A DNA stretch of 64,000 nt from Terriglobia bacterium (GCA_020073565.1 JAIQEY010000005.1:118626-182625); one strand, 5' to 3'; shown: positions 26,351 to 36,360, numbered from the stretch's first letter. The notes: generated from the letters alone by a model not told the origin. Numbers and translations are program-made.

Positions 26351-29163
26351 TGCACGTCCTGTGGAATGGTTGCGTTCACGTTTTGTTTGGCGCCGTTGAA
26401 ATAATGTGCGAGCGCCTGGCCCGTGTAAGACTTCTTCACGCGCGCGATCTGTTCGGGAGTGCCTTGCGCAACCAGGCGGCCCCCTTCTTCTCCACCTTCG
26501 GGGCCGAGATCGAGGATCCAGTCGGCGTTGCGGATCACGTCGAGATTGTGCTCGATGATGATCACCGTGTTGCCCAGGTCGGTGAGGCGGTGGAGGACGT
26601 CGAGCAGTTTGCGTACATCGTCGAAATGCAGGCCGGTGGTGGGCTCATCGAGCAGGTAGAGAGTTTTGCCGGTCTGGCGTTTGCTGAGTTCGCGGGCCAG
26701 CTTGATGCGCTGGGCTTCGCCGCCGGAAAGCGTCACGGCGGATTGACCCAGGTGAATGTATCCGAGGCCGACGTCGACAAGCGTTTGAAGTCTCTGTTTC
26801 ACCTGCGGGATATTTTCGAGGATCGGGAGGGCGTCCGAGACCGGCGCTTCGAGCAAGTCGGCGATGGAGTAGCCCTTGTAGCGGACGGCGAGCGTTTCAT
26901 GGTTGTAGCGGCGGCCGCCGCAGACTTCGCACTGCACATACACGTCGGGCAGGAAGTTCATTTCGATGCGGCGCTGGCCTTCGCCCTGGCAGGCTTCGCA
27001 GCGGCCACCGGAGACATTGAAGGAGAAGCGTCCAGGCTTGTATCCGCGCTCGCGCGACTCGGGCAGCATGGCGTAGAGGTCGCGGATCTGCGCGAACATG
27101 CCGGTGTAGGTCGCGGGATTGGAGCGCGGCGTGCGGCCAATGGGTGACTGGTCGATGCGGATGACTTTGTCAATCAGGTCGGTCCCGCTGAGACCTTTGT
27201 GGGTACCGGGTTCCTCGCGCGAGCGATAGAGCTGCTTGGCGAGGGCGCGATAGAGAATGTCGTTCACGAGAGTCGATTTGCCGGAACCGGAGACGCCGGT
27301 CACGACCGTCATAACACCGAGGGGGAAAACGATGTCGAGATTTTTCAGGTTATTCTCACGCGCCCCGAGGACGGTGATGTTCTTGCCGTTCGGGCTGCGA
27401 CGCTCGGGCAGCATCGCGATGTGCTGGCGTCCAGCCATGTAGGCGCCGGTGAGCGACGCGGGCGAGTCCATGATTTCTGTGGGAGTTCCGCTGGCCACGA
27501 GTTCGCCGCCGTGACGGCCCGCGCCGGGACCGAGATCGATGACGTAGTCGGCGCGGCGGATGGTTTCTTCGTCGTGCTCAACGACGAGCACAGTATTGCC
27601 GAGGTCGCGCAGGTTTTCGAGCGCCGCGAGCAGGCGGCCGTTGTCACGATGGTGGAGGCCAATCGAGGGCTCGTCTAAAACGTAGAGCACGCCGCGGAGT
27701 TTCGAACCGATCTGGGTGGCGAGGCGGATGCGCTGGCCTTCGCCGCCGGAAAGAGTAGCGGCGGAACGGTCGAGTGAGATGTATCCGAGTCCGACAGCGT
27801 TCAGGAATTCCAGACGCTCGGTGATCTCGTGGACGATGCGGCCGGCCACGGTCTCATCCCTGCCCGTCAGCTTGATCTTGCGGGCGATATCGAGAGAGCG
27901 AGAGATGGGCAATCCGGTGAAGTCGGCGATCGACATGCCGTTCACCTTGACCGCGAGGCTTTCGGGCCGCAGACGCTTGCCGTGACACACGGTGCACTCG
28001 GTGGCCGACATGTAGTCGAGCAGGTATTCGCGGTAGGTGTCGGAGGTCGATGCGTCCAGGTTCTGCTTGAGGTGTCCGAGAATGCCGAGGAAGCCGGTTT
28101 TGCCGCGGCGATCGGGCTCACCATAGAGCAGCAGGTTCTGGATCTTGTCGGGAAATTTCTCAAACGGCGTGGCCAGATCCAGACCATAGGCTTCGGCAAC
28201 CAACTGCAAACCATGAATCAGGTTCTGGGACGACGAACCTGGGCCGAGACCGCCATCGAGCAGGGGCTTGGACCAGTCGACAATCAGTTTGGCGGGATCG
28301 AAATCGTAGCGGCTGCCCAGGCCGTGGCATTCGGGGCAGGCTCCGTAGGCACTGTTGAACGAGAAAGAGCGCGGCTCCAGTTGCGGGACGCTGATGCCGC
28401 AATCGGGACAGGCCAGGAGCGAAGAGTAGAGGGTTTCGTCTCCGTTAACCACGGCGACCAGGACCAGGCCGCCGCCCAGCTTCATGGCGAGCGCGACGGA
28501 CATTTCCAGGCGATGCTCGATGCCGGGCTTCACGAGCAGGCGGTCAATCACGACCTCAATGGTGTGGTTCTTGCGCTTGTCGAGGCGGATATCGTCTTCG
28601 AGATTGAGCAGCTCGCCATCGACGCGGGCGCGCGTGAAGCCGTGCTGGACAAGCTTTTCCATCTCCTTCTTGAACTCACCTTTACGGCCGCGAACGATGG
28701 GAGCCATGATCATGACGCGGTCATCAGGGGTGAGAGCAAGGACGCGCTGGACGATCTGGTCTGCCGACTGGCGGGTGATGGGCTTGCCGCAATTGGGGCA
28801 GTGGGGCAAGCCAATCGAGGAATACAGGAGGCGCAGGTAGTCGTAGATTTCCGTGATGGTGCCGACGGTGGAGCGGGGGCTGCGGCTGGTGGTTTTCTGC
28901 TCAATCGAGATGGACGGGCTCAGTCCGTCGATGGAATCGACATCGGGACGCTCCATCTGGTCGAGAAACTGGCGGGCGTAGGCAGAGAGCGTCTCTACAT
29001 AGCGGCGCTGGCCCTCGGCATAGATGGTGTCAAAAGCGAGCGAAGACTTTCCGGAACCGCTGAGGCCGGTAATCACCGTAAGGGTGTTGCGGGGGATTTC
29101 GACGTCGATGTTCTTCAGGTTGTGCTGGCGCGCCCCGCGCACCGAGATCTTTGTAATGGCCAT
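26347..29163 (-). CDS. uvrA: Excinuclease ABC subunit A
   Basis: 938 residues from ATG 29163 ([19 protein letters not shown]); two upstream TTG codons are unlikely. Two ABC modules with Walker A GLSGSGKS and GVSGSGKS, signature LSGGEGQRI and LSGGEAQRI, zinc motifs [13 protein letters not shown]...CPEC and CEACQGEG...CEVCGG. It recognises bulky DNA lesions for nucleotide excision repair with UvrB and UvrC, which are not in the window. A near-palindromic CCACATTACGGAAGTG lies just before the start and might be a regulatory site. Confidence 0.97.
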   Translation of the reverse strand: MAITKISVRGARQHNLKNIDVEIPRNTLTVITGLSGSGKSSLAFDTIYAEGQRRYVETLSAYARQFLDQMERPDVDSIDGLSPSISIEQKTTSRSPRSTVGTITEIYDYLRLLYSSIGLPHCPNCGKPITRQSADQIVQRVLALTPDDRVMIMAPIVRGRKGEFKKEMEKLVQHGFTRARVDGELLNLEDDIRLDKRKNHTIEVVIDRLLVKPGIEHRLEMSVALAMKLGGGLVLVAVVNGDETLYSSLLACPDCGISVPQLEPRSFSFNSAYGACPECHGLGSRYDFDPAKLIVDWSKPLLDGGLGPGSSSQNLIHGLQLVAEAYGLDLATPFEKFPDKIQNLLLYGEPDRRGKTGFLGILGHLKQNLDASTSDTYREYLLDYMSATECTVCHGKRLRPESLAVKVNGMSIADFTGLPISRSLDIARKIKLTGRDETVAGRIVHEITERLEFLNAVGLGYISLDRSAATLSGGEGQRIRLATQIGSKLRGVLYVLDEPSIGLHHRDNGRLLAALENLRDLGNTVLVVEHDEETIRRADYVIDLGPGAGRHGGELVASGTPTEIMDSPASLTGAYMAGRQHIAMLPERRSPNGKNITVLGARENNLKNLDIVFPLGVMTVVTGVSGSGKSTLVNDILYRALAKQLYRSREEPGTHKGLSGTDLIDKVIRIDQSPIGRTPRSNPATYTGMFAQIRDLYAMLPESRERGYKPGRFSFNVSGGRCEACQGEGQRRIEMNFLPDVYVQCEVCGGRRYNHETLAVRYKGYSIADLLEAPVSDALPILENIPQVKQRLQTLVDVGLGYIHLGQSAVTLSGGEAQRIKLARELSKRQTGKTLYLLDEPTTGLHFDDVRKLLDVLHRLTDLGNTVIIIEHNLDVIRNADWILDLGPEGGEEGGRLVAQGTPEQIARVKKSYTGQALAHYFNGAKQNVNATIPQDVQ

Positions 29164-29179
29164 CGGACGCAACAAAAAT

Positions 29180-29196
29180 GCACTTCCGTAATGTGG
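29180..29196 (-). promoter_or_regulatory. Possible regulatory site upstream of uvrA
   Basis: CCACATTACGGAAGTG (minus strand) is near-palindromic around its centre and lies 17 bp before the uvrA ATG. The same 16-mer occurs at 40610-40625, and a weaker version at about 49690. It does not match a classic LexA box. Function is a guess. Confidence 0.3.
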
Positions 29197-29334
29197 ACGG
29201 GTCCCCAGAATTGTTAGAAAGTGAAGGAGTGTAGTTCGACTACCGTATCTTAGTTGTTAACGGAGACGGGCGTCAAACGCGAGTAAAGTGAGAGCTTCGC
29301 ATCCCAGCGCTGCAGTGGATGCGGACAAGGGTTT

Positions 29335-29517
29335 GTGACCGTGAACGCACTTCTGATTGCCCTGGTAACGATTGGCACGACGATTTCCTGTGTGGTTTTG
29401 GGTGTTGTTGGCGCGTATTGCGCGGTGGCGGGGATTTTGTCGGCTTTCAACCCTTCCCGGACGTCCAATGCCCTTTCTGCATTGGTGCCCCACCAAAGCC
29501 AGATGAGCGGCGACTAG
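29335..29517 (+). CDS. Possible small membrane protein
   Basis: 60 residues starting with GTG (or GTG 29341). One long hydrophobic stretch (LLIALVTIGTTISCVVLGVVGAYCAVAGIL) makes one or two membrane spans, then a polar tail. AAGG precedes the start. No family recognised. The gene could be spurious. Confidence 0.45.
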   Translation: MTVNALLIALVTIGTTISCVVLGVVGAYCAVAGILSAFNPSRTSNALSALVPHQSQMSGD

Positions 29518-29644
29518 ACGGCTGTTCCGAAAACCTCTCCATCCCCTCGGCCCTCTGGCCTTGCTCACTGGCAGGTGGACAAATTTCGTCCCAGCCATCA
29601 ATATTGGGGCTTGTGACGGGGGGCCAACCCCGGTAGAGTGAATT

Positions 29645-30037
29645 ATGTTCACGCCTCATCCCAACCTCAGCGATCGGGTCAATCGGAGTATCGTCGGCTC
29701 CGAAATCGAGGGAGGCGTATTTCTTGAAGGTCTGCCGCCTGACACCGTGCTGCAGATTCGGACTCAGCACCACTCCTACACGGCACTGCTTCTGGGCAAC
29801 AGTTCGGCGTTGATTTCAGGACATCCGCAATATTGTCCGCAACCAGTTCAGGTGAGCATCGCGGGCTCCACCTGGGGCGGCTCCATGCTCAAGATGCGCT
29901 TCATCGGCCGGGGGATGCGCCTGGAGTTTCGTCACCCCGCTTACAGCGCGCCAATCGTCACGTCTCCTATTCAGGAGATTTGCGAGCAGATTGAGTCAGT
30001 CAAAGATCACTGTGTTGACGTACGGCGCGGCGACTGA
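29645..30037 (+). CDS. Small soluble protein of unknown function
   Basis: 130 residues, mixed alpha/beta. Alternating hydrophobic strands ([45 protein letters not shown]) suggest a small beta barrel. C-terminal helix [13 protein letters not shown]. No signal peptide or catalytic motif. The frame is well formed and unopposed, so I take it as real; family unknown. Confidence 0.7.
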   Translation: MFTPHPNLSDRVNRSIVGSEIEGGVFLEGLPPDTVLQIRTQHHSYTALLLGNSSALISGHPQYCPQPVQVSIAGSTWGGSMLKMRFIGRGMRLEFRHPAYSAPIVTSPIQEICEQIESVKDHCVDVRRGD

Positions 30038-30110
30038 CCTTTGCCCTCCCATCCACCCCAATCGGGTCGCGGTGCAATAGAGAAGACTACCCCGGTCCGG
30101 CAACACGTCG

Positions 30111-30926
30111 CTAGTTCTGGGGTGGCTGCTGGTTAGGAGGCGCGCCAGGCTGGCCGGGGGGCACGGGCTGCTGGCGGCGGAGCATTTCGAGAATCTGCTC
30201 GGGAGTCTTTGGACCGGCGTTCGGTTGCTGCGGCTGCTGGGCCGCGCCGTTTGCATCCGGCTCGCCGTCGGTTTGCTCCTGGTCGGCGTTCTCGTCCGCA
30301 GCATCCTGTTCATCGGTGGCCTCGTCGCCTTCGGTGGCCGCAGGCTGCGCAACCACCTGCTGCTGAGCTACTAACGGCTGAGGCACCGGCATCTGATTCG
30401 GATAAACGGGCTGCGGTGGCTGGAAGGTATTGGCCGCCGTTTGAGTCGCTCCACTGGCGGGCTTGGCAGTGAGCACGATGCTGGCAACACCTTTTGGGTC
30501 TGCACTCGATCCCAGCATCACGTAGTTAAAGCCCGTCCCATTGAGCAAGCTCACCAACACGTCGCGGGGCGCACCGGGACCGAGCCGGGTCACCACTCGC
30601 TCGGTTGCATTGGGTGGAATATCGATGGTGGCACCGGTCAACTTGTGCACATCGCGAAGAATGTCGCCCAAGGTCGAATTTTGGGCAACGATCATGAGCA
30701 AACCATTCTCGTAAACCACGTTCGGGGGGGCAGCCGGAATCAGATCCATCGGGAGCTGGGGCAGCGGGCCGGGTCGCAGAGGCGGAAGCGGGAGTGGCTT
30801 CGGCGGAGCCTTACGATGGCTGCTCGGATGCTTGGTCTGGGTAGGGCGAACTCTCTGGGCGGGGGCAATTGGAGCGAGCAGCGCCAGGCTCAAAAGCACC
30901 AACATCCATCGGTGTGTGCGCTGCAT
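30111..30926 (-). CDS. Secreted STN-like (secretin/TonB short N-terminal) protein with Gln/Pro-rich tail
   Basis: 271 residues from ATG 30926 (signal peptide MQRTHRWMLVLLSLALLAPIAPAQ). A proline-rich stretch precedes a compact domain with NGLLMIVAQNSTLGDILRDV and ATIDIPPNATERVVTRLGPG...VLVSLLNGTGFNYVM, which fits the STN fold found in secretins and FecA-type receptors. The C-terminal 110 residues are low complexity: Pro/Gln, then an acidic run (EGDEATDEQDAADENADQEQ), then EQILEMLRRQQP. It is a stand-alone periplasmic STN protein, perhaps a partner of a pilus or receptor. Start choice rests on the leader. Confidence 0.75.
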   Translation of the reverse strand: MQRTHRWMLVLLSLALLAPIAPAQRVRPTQTKHPSSHRKAPPKPLPLPPLRPGPLPQLPMDLIPAAPPNVVYENGLLMIVAQNSTLGDILRDVHKLTGATIDIPPNATERVVTRLGPGAPRDVLVSLLNGTGFNYVMLGSSADPKGVASIVLTAKPASGATQTAANTFQPPQPVYPNQMPVPQPLVAQQQVVAQPAATEGDEATDEQDAADENADQEQTDGEPDANGAAQQPQQPNAGPKTPEQILEMLRRQQPVPPGQPGAPPNQQPPQN

Positions 30927-30951
30927 CAGAAGTCCCCGTCTCTGCGAGCCA

Positions 30952-30970
30952 CAGCCGTTCCTAACGGCTG
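30952..30970. repeat. CAGCCGTT-CCT-AACGGCTG hairpin
   Basis: A perfect 8-bp stem with a 3-nt loop just upstream of the STN-like gene. Its GCCGTT/AACGGC core is shared with 3897-3921 and 52914-52938. Confidence 0.6.
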
Positions 30971-31123
30971 CACCCCAGATTGATTTTACCATCGTTAGTA
31001 GAACGCCCGGCCGCGATATTTCTTGCACTCTATCTTGCCTGGCGTCTCCAGGTGTAACCTGCGTAAGCATTTACGCTGCGCCGCAGTTTGAGAGCATCGT
31101 AAAATGCAGGGGGAGATCTGATC

Positions 31124-32146
31124 GTGGCGTGCGATGGGCCCCAAGCGCGAAGGAGTTACGCAACTCGATGCGGGTGCCTGTGGCTCTTTTTGGTGGGAGC
31201 GGCGGCGGTGCATGCCCAAACTTGCCAGAGCGCGGCCGACATGGAACCGGCGGTCCGTATGGCCCTGGAAACCACGGCCAAGCACTACTTCGATGTGGCT
31301 GTGCGTGGGGACTCCGCCACGTTGCAGCAGAATTCCATTGCCGCGGTGGCCGCAAATTTCAGCGGAATTGAGGCGGCCGTCAAGGAAAGTCAAGCCGCGT
31401 TTACCGGTGCCCATGCAGCGGTTCGCCCGCCCTACGTGCTGACTACCGAGGGGAGCGAAACGCAGGAACACAATGAATTTCTATGTGGCGTTTTTGGTAA
31501 GTCAGGACAGACAACGGACAGCGCCGTGTTCATGCTGCACAACCTGCCGCCGGGCAAATACGCCGTCGTCATCATCGACGCACAGGGCGGGCAGGACGCG
31601 CGGACGCTGACAATGATCCTGCAGCAGGTGGGGACGGACTGGAAGCTGGCCGGCTTTTATGCCCGGCCGGTTAAGGTGAACGGGCACGATGGCGCGTGGT
31701 TCGCCCAGCGCGCCCGGGAATTCAAGACCAAAGGGCAGAATCGGAATGCGTGGCTGTACTACCGGGAAGCAACCGCGCTTTCGGCTCCGGTGGACTTCAT
31801 GAGCACGCTCGTCACCGACAAGCTCTACGACGAGATGCAGGCCGTGCTGCCCAGCGATCTGCCCGTGAACGGAACCACGGTGGATGTGAGCGCGGGCGCA
31901 AAGACCTATCATCTGACGGATGTTTTTCCGCTGGCGGTGGGAAATGATTTGGACGTAGTGGCGAAATACCAGGCGGCCGATGTCTCGAATACTGCGCAGA
32001 CGTATCAGGAGAACGTGGCCGTGACCAAGGCGCTGCTGGCGAAGTTCCCGGAGTTCCGCGAGGCCTTTGCTGGAGTGATCGTGCGGGCGGTGGAACCTTC
32101 GGGACGGGACTACGGGTCGCTGATGGCGATGAAGGATGTGAAGTAG
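31124..32146 (+). CDS. Exported protein of unknown function
   Basis: 340 residues from a GTG start. An N-terminal hydrophobic leader (CLWLFLVGAAAVHAQ) predicts export. The first half has a SnoaL/NTF2-like feel (ALETTAKHYFDVAVRGDSATLQQNS). The middle KYAVVIIDAQGGQ...LTMILQQVGTDWKLAGFYARPV resembles a stress-protein-like beta sheet. No catalytic motif. Possibly an acidobacterial-specific family. The stop runs straight into a heptamer repeat. Confidence 0.8.
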   Translation: MACDGPQARRSYATRCGCLWLFLVGAAAVHAQTCQSAADMEPAVRMALETTAKHYFDVAVRGDSATLQQNSIAAVAANFSGIEAAVKESQAAFTGAHAAVRPPYVLTTEGSETQEHNEFLCGVFGKSGQTTDSAVFMLHNLPPGKYAVVIIDAQGGQDARTLTMILQQVGTDWKLAGFYARPVKVNGHDGAWFAQRAREFKTKGQNRNAWLYYREATALSAPVDFMSTLVTDKLYDEMQAVLPSDLPVNGTTVDVSAGAKTYHLTDVFPLAVGNDLDVVAKYQAADVSNTAQTYQENVAVTKALLAKFPEFREAFAGVIVRAVEPSGRDYGSLMAMKDVK

Positions 32147-32149
32147 CTG

Positions 32150-32240
32150 TGAGTCGCGAGTGGCGAGTCGCGAGTGGCGAGCGGCGAGTCGCGAGTGGCG
32201 AGTTTCTGGTTGCTGGTTGCTCGTTGCTCGTTGCTGTTTC
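32150..32240. repeat. Long 7-nt tandem repeat (GAGTCGC/GAGTGGC, then TGGTTGC/TCGTTGC)
   Basis: At least eight GAGTSGC-type units pass at position ~32210 into four or five TSGTTGC units, all in 7-nt register. Starts 3 bp after the upstream stop codon. The clearest example of the heptamer family in the window. Confidence 0.9.
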
Positions 32241-32302
32241 GAGAAGCTACGTCATGAATGAAGGTCGTGGTAGTTGGTGCGAATCGCCTGGTTACAACAT
32301 TC

Positions 32303-32665
32303 TCACATTGCGTCGTCAAAGTGATCGCGCACCTTGTAGGAAGGGCGTGGGGTTCTGTCTTTCCACTTATCAAAAATCCGTGCAAGCTCGATTCCGCTCA
32401 CCGAAATGAACTTCGGCCATAGCTCTTGCTTGTTCCGCGTCGGGTAACCCAAAAGGTTGTTGAAGGAGTTGTTGATTGCCCGCACGACGGACTCGTCAGC
32501 TTCGTTGAGTTCAGGCCAAGAAATGAGAACCTGCTTCACTTCATCCCGCGTGAGACCAAATATGATGCTGAACTCCCAGTCCGGGAAGAAAGGCCCTTCT
32601 ACGGCTGCCCTCAGACACTCTCGCACTACGGCACGTTCTCTGTCGTCAAGATTGGCTAATGACAT
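32303..32665 (-). CDS. Small soluble protein of unknown function
   Basis: 120 residues, no signal peptide. The N-terminus (LDDRERAVVRECLRAAVEGPFFPDWEFSII in two parts) and the middle (LTRDEVKQVLISWPELNEAD) are clearly protein-like, mostly helical. It may be a small adaptor or immunity-type protein. Family not recognised. Codon use matches neighbours. Confidence 0.7.
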   Translation of the reverse strand: MSLANLDDRERAVVRECLRAAVEGPFFPDWEFSIIFGLTRDEVKQVLISWPELNEADESVVRAINNSFNNLLGYPTRNKQELWPKFISVSGIELARIFDKWKDRTPRPSYKVRDHFDDAM

Positions 32666-32687
32666 CCTGTAAGTCCCGGCACTGATT

Positions 32688-32888
32688 CTACTCGGGTTTT
32701 GGTGATCTTCCAGTGTGTATCTTCCGGTGTGTATTTGACTCAGACTTGTGGATCAAGTAATGCCTTCGTTTTCGTCTCCACCGCATCACCCAGTTCGCAA
32801 TTAAAAACAAAACGATGAACGGTGATAGCCAGAAGAGAATGGCAGCGATGATGGTGTCCCACCCGCCATGTAGCAGCACAGCTAACAT
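32688..32888 (-). CDS. Possible small membrane protein
   Basis: 66 residues: two adjacent membrane spans (WDTIIAAILFWLSPFIVLFLIANWV) followed by a basic tail (RWRRKRRHYLIHKS). The positive-inside pattern is convincing. It lies 22 bp upstream of the next minus-strand gene. Family unknown. Confidence 0.5.
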   Translation of the reverse strand: MLAVLLHGGWDTIIAAILFWLSPFIVLFLIANWVMRWRRKRRHYLIHKSESNTHRKIHTGRSPKPE

Positions 32889-33003
32889 TGGCCAATTTTA
32901 CTGCACCGATCCAAGGTGAGCCGCTAACTATTCTAATATCCCCGATTACACTCAGAATGCTCGAAGCGGCTTCCTTGTGAGAAGACGACCAACTCGCCAA
33001 ACG

Positions 33004-34863
33004 CTACTCCCCACTCGGCACTGCTTCCTCCAACCTGCATTCCTCGGGAGACTTATCCGGTCGCAGGCCCATGAACACGGGCGCTCGGAGTTTCGTGCCG
33101 CCTTCGGCGGTCTCGTGGGTCCACTCGGAGAATTTGATTTCGGCGACGAGTTCGGGGCGCACGAAGTGGACTTTGCGCAGTGCGGCAACCTCGCCGTAGA
33201 ACGGGTTCTTCTTCGTTTCGAGCGGCCGCAAGGAATCGGAAACCTCCTTCAAAGCTCTCTGATCGAACCCGGTTCCCACCTGTCCTACGTGGATGAGGCG
33301 TTCTTGCTTGTCATACAGGCCTAACACCAATGCGCCGAAATGCTCGCGGCTGCCTTCGGGGTCGGTGTAGCCTCCGATGACGCATTCCTGGCTGGTGGTG
33401 ATTTTGATCTTCAGCCATTCGCTGGAGCGTTTCTCGTCATAGGTGCTGCTGCGCTTCTTGGCTACGATGCCTTCGAGGCCGCGCTGCCGGGCGGCTTCAA
33501 AAAGGGCGATTCCTTTCTCGGGATAGTGATCGGAGAAATGAACGACCGCACTGTTCTCGATCACGGACTGCAGTTGTTGCTTGCGCTGCTCCAGGCTGAC
33601 TCGGCGCAGGTCCATACCGTCGAGGTAGAGCAGATCGAACGCGTAGTAGATGACTGGAACGCCCTCGCGTCCAGGAAGTCGGTGTTTGCCGGGGCGGAAT
33701 CCGGTGCGCTGCTGCATCAGACTGAAAGAAGGGCGGCCCTGGTCGTCGAGAGCGACGATTTCTCCGTCGAGGATGGCGCGCTGGGCTTTTACGAATTTGG
33801 GCAGGTCGCGGAGTTCGGGGAATTGTTTGGTAAGGTCGTTCTGGCTGCGTGAGACCAGTCGCAGGCTACCCTCGTCCATGAAGGCGACGGCGCGGTAGCC
33901 GTCCCACTTGATTTCGAACACCCAGTTGGGGTCGTCGAAGGGCTTGGCGGCAGGAGTTGCGAGCATGGGGTGGATGGTCGTGGGCATGACAGAGCGTTTA
34001 ACCGCAGAGGACGCAGGGTTCGCAGAGGAAACTTGGGTCTTCGAGCTGACTGCGATGGATGCGGTCTTGACGTCCGGACTTGCCAAACGAGATTTGTTTT
34101 TTGCCCTGATTTTGGTTTTCTCTGCGCCCTCTGTGTCCTCTGTGCCCTGTGTCGTGAGCGATTTTCCCTTACGGTCGGCGCGGGCCACAGCGTCGGCAAG
34201 CCAGGCCGCTTTCAGTTTCCCCCGAGTCGCCGGACGGCTGCTTTTCCATTGGGCGGAGCCTTCGTCACCGGCAATTTGCGCCATCGTGCGATCGGTGAGG
34301 ACCGAGGTTTCATAGGCGTCGATGTCGAATCCCGCGACGACGTGATCGTCTTTTTTCTTGATCAGGAGCCACTCGTTGCCCTTGCTTCCGGGGCGGCGGC
34401 CTTTGATGTGCACGAGCGCAAAATCGCCGTTGAGCCGCTTTCCCTTGAGACGAAATTTCAGATCGCCTTTTGCGAGCATGGCGATGGCTTCTCCTTCAGT
34501 GCCAGGGAGGTATTCGCCTTTTACGGGAATCGGGGAGAGCGGCTCCCATTTGCCAACATCCCAGACCATCACCGTCCCAGCACCGTAGTTGCCTTCGGGG
34601 ATGGTGCCTTCAAAATCAAAATATGAAACAGGATGATCTTCGACCTGCATGGCTAGGCGCTTATCCGCAGGGTCAAGCGACGGGCCCTTGGGCACGGCCC
34701 ACGACTTCAGCACTCCTTCCATCTCCAGGCGAAAGTCGTAGTGCAGGCGGGTCGCGTCGTGCCGCTGCACCACGAAACGGTGCTGCGATTGTTTCTCGAG
34801 CTTGGGCGGAGGCTCGGGTGTTCCTTCGAAGCGCCGCTTTCGTTGGTATTCGTCGAGCGACAT
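33004..34863 (-). CDS. ligD: ATP-dependent DNA ligase D with 3'-phosphoesterase domain, no polymerase domain
   Basis: 619 residues. Residues 1-185 are the phosphoesterase domain ([20 protein letters not shown] with metal-binding His/Asp; [28 protein letters not shown]). Residues about 296-600 are the ligase: adenylated Lys K319 in EIKWDGYRA, then [41 protein letters not shown] and an OB-fold C-terminus. The primase-polymerase domain of full LigD is absent. The linker, residues ~237-288, is encoded by an inserted hairpin repeat ([16 protein letters not shown] is its translation). It acts in non-homologous end joining; Ku is not in the window. Confidence 0.93.
   Translation of the reverse strand: MSLDEYQRKRRFEGTPEPPPKLEKQSQHRFVVQRHDATRLHYDFRLEMEGVLKSWAVPKGPSLDPADKRLAMQVEDHPVSYFDFEGTIPEGNYGAGTVMVWDVGKWEPLSPIPVKGEYLPGTEGEAIAMLAKGDLKFRLKGKRLNGDFALVHIKGRRPGSKGNEWLLIKKKDDHVVAGFDIDAYETSVLTDRTMAQIAGDEGSAQWKSSRPATRGKLKAAWLADAVARADRKGKSLTTQGTEDTEGAEKTKIRAKNKSRLASPDVKTASIAVSSKTQVSSANPASSAVKRSVMPTTIHPMLATPAAKPFDDPNWVFEIKWDGYRAVAFMDEGSLRLVSRSQNDLTKQFPELRDLPKFVKAQRAILDGEIVALDDQGRPSFSLMQQRTGFRPGKHRLPGREGVPVIYYAFDLLYLDGMDLRRVSLEQRKQQLQSVIENSAVVHFSDHYPEKGIALFEAARQRGLEGIVAKKRSSTYDEKRSSEWLKIKITTSQECVIGGYTDPEGSREHFGALVLGLYDKQERLIHVGQVGTGFDQRALKEVSDSLRPLETKKNPFYGEVAALRKVHFVRPELVAEIKFSEWTHETAEGGTKLRAPVFMGLRPDKSPEECRLEEAVPSGE
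34001..34154. repeat. CACAGAGG-type inverted repeat inserted in-frame in ligD
   Basis: Arm 1, 34001-34031 (CGCAGAGGA, CGCAGGGTT, CGCAGAGGA units), and arm 2, 34118-34154 (complement of CACAGAGGG/CACAGAGGA units), enclose about 90 bp. The whole 154-bp element keeps the ligase reading frame open and falls between its two domains. Confidence 0.8.
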
Positions 34864-34866
34864 GGC

Positions 34867-34890
34867 TTTCTAGTTTCTAGTTTCTTTTTG
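34867..34890. repeat. 7-nt repeat (TTTCTAG) upstream of ligD
   Basis: TTTCTAG, TTTCTAG, TTTCTTT directly before the ligD start codon, in the spacer to the divergent serine hydrolase gene. Confidence 0.65.
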
Positions 34891-34956
34891 CTTCTTAGCA
34901 ACCGCAGCATGTTAACCCAAAGGCCGTATACTGTTGCGGTTTCTGAGGAATCGTCT

Positions 34957-36360
34957 ATGGGAATCATGCGCCGCTTGCGAACATCACTCTTATTTCTTGG
35001 CTTCTGGTCCCTGGCGCTTCTGTCACCTCAAGCGCAGACATCGATCCCGGCTAGCCTGCGAGAAAAGATCGATACGATTGCACGCGACACGCTGGCGAGC
35101 ACTGGCGTTCCGAGCGCCTCGATCGCAGTCGTCCAGAATGGCGCGATCACATATCTGCAGGCCTATGGCGCCGGCCGGATCGAGCCGCGGACGCCGGCCG
35201 CGCCCTCGATGCGGTACAGTATCGGGTCGATCAGCAAGCAGTTCACGGCGACAGCCGTGCTGCTGCTGGCGGAACAGGGAAAGCTTTCTCTCGACGATCC
35301 GGTGTCACGCTTTGTACCCGATCTGACCCGCGCGAACGAAGTAACGATTCGTCAGCTGCTCTCGCATACGTCGGGATATCAGGATTACTGGCCGCAGGAC
35401 TACGTGCCTCCGTTCATGCTGCAGCCCGTTACCGCCGACAAGATTCTTGACCGGTGGGCGCGCAAGCCGCTCGATTTCGATCCCGGAACCCAGTGGCAGT
35501 ACAGCAACACGAACTTCGTAATCGCGGGCCTGATCGTGGAGAAGGCGAGCGGCGTGCCTCTGCTCCAGTTTCTGAGCCAGCACATTTTCGCTCCACTCGG
35601 CATGAAGAGCGTCATGAATATCGACCAGGAACGGCTCACCGAGACCGATGCGACTGGATATCTGCGCTACGCCATCGGGCCGCCGCGGATTGCTCCGAAG
35701 GAGGGCAAAGGCTGGCTGTTCGCGGCCGGGGAACTGGCAATGCCCGCCGAAGATCTGGCGAAGTGGGACATCAGTTTGATCAATCAGACTGTGCTCTCAC
35801 CCGCTTTCTACCGGCAGATGGAGACCGAAGTCGTCCTGAAGAACGGCTTGGGCACGCGGTATGGCTTGGGGGTAGACGTGCGGCAGGAATTGGGGTTGCG
35901 CGCGATCGAGCACGGCGGCGAAGTCTCCGGTTTCACTGCGCACAACCTGGTTCTTCCGGATGCCCGGGTGGCGGTGGTTGTGCTCACCAATCAGGACTCG
36001 GTCGACGCGTCGAGCAGTATCGCACGCAAAGTTGCTGCTCTGCTCTTCCGCGAGGCCGACGCCGGCAAGCAGGAGAATAACGCCCGCGAAGTGTTTCGCG
36101 CGCTGCAGCAGGGCAAGATCAATCGCGCGCTGTTCACTGACAACTGCAACAGCTATTTCAGCGATCAGGCCCTGAAGGACTTCGCCAGCAGCCTGGGACC
36201 GTTGGGAGCGCCGACGGAGTTTACGCAGGCCGTGAAACAGGAGCGCGGAGGAATGACTTTCCGGCTGTTCGAAGTACGCTTTCCGCAAAAGACACTCGAC
36301 GTGTGGGAGCGCGTGATGCCAAATGGAAAGATTGAGCAGTATCAGGTGAGCGCGAAATAG
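34957..36360 (+). CDS. Secreted serine hydrolase, beta-lactamase class C / PBP4-like family
   Basis: 467 residues from ATG 34957 (AGGA 8 bp upstream; the longer frame overlaps ligD and is unlikely). Signal peptide (LLFLGFWSLALLSPQAQ). Catalytic SISK (SxxK) in RYSIGSISKQFTATA, YSN in WQYSNTNFVIAG, and HGG in IEHGGEVSGF in place of the KTG motif. The C-terminal 110 residues form an extra domain (REVFRALQQGKINRALFTDNC). Such enzymes act on peptides or esters in the periplasm. Clinical beta-lactamase activity cannot be assumed. Confidence 0.9.
   Translation: MGIMRRLRTSLLFLGFWSLALLSPQAQTSIPASLREKIDTIARDTLASTGVPSASIAVVQNGAITYLQAYGAGRIEPRTPAAPSMRYSIGSISKQFTATAVLLLAEQGKLSLDDPVSRFVPDLTRANEVTIRQLLSHTSGYQDYWPQDYVPPFMLQPVTADKILDRWARKPLDFDPGTQWQYSNTNFVIAGLIVEKASGVPLLQFLSQHIFAPLGMKSVMNIDQERLTETDATGYLRYAIGPPRIAPKEGKGWLFAAGELAMPAEDLAKWDISLINQTVLSPAFYRQMETEVVLKNGLGTRYGLGVDVRQELGLRAIEHGGEVSGFTAHNLVLPDARVAVVVLTNQDSVDASSSIARKVAALLFREADAGKQENNAREVFRALQQGKINRALFTDNCNSYFSDQALKDFASSLGPLGAPTEFTQAVKQERGGMTFRLFEVRFPQKTLDVWERVMPNGKIEQYQVSAK

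Noticed and set aside
27829..29217. Plus-strand 462-codon ORF opposite uvrA
   Set aside because: Antisense shadow of uvrA codon structure.
14979..34890. CRISPR-like arrays
   Set aside because: The short tandem repeats have no spacers, a 7- to 9-nt period and no cas genes nearby.
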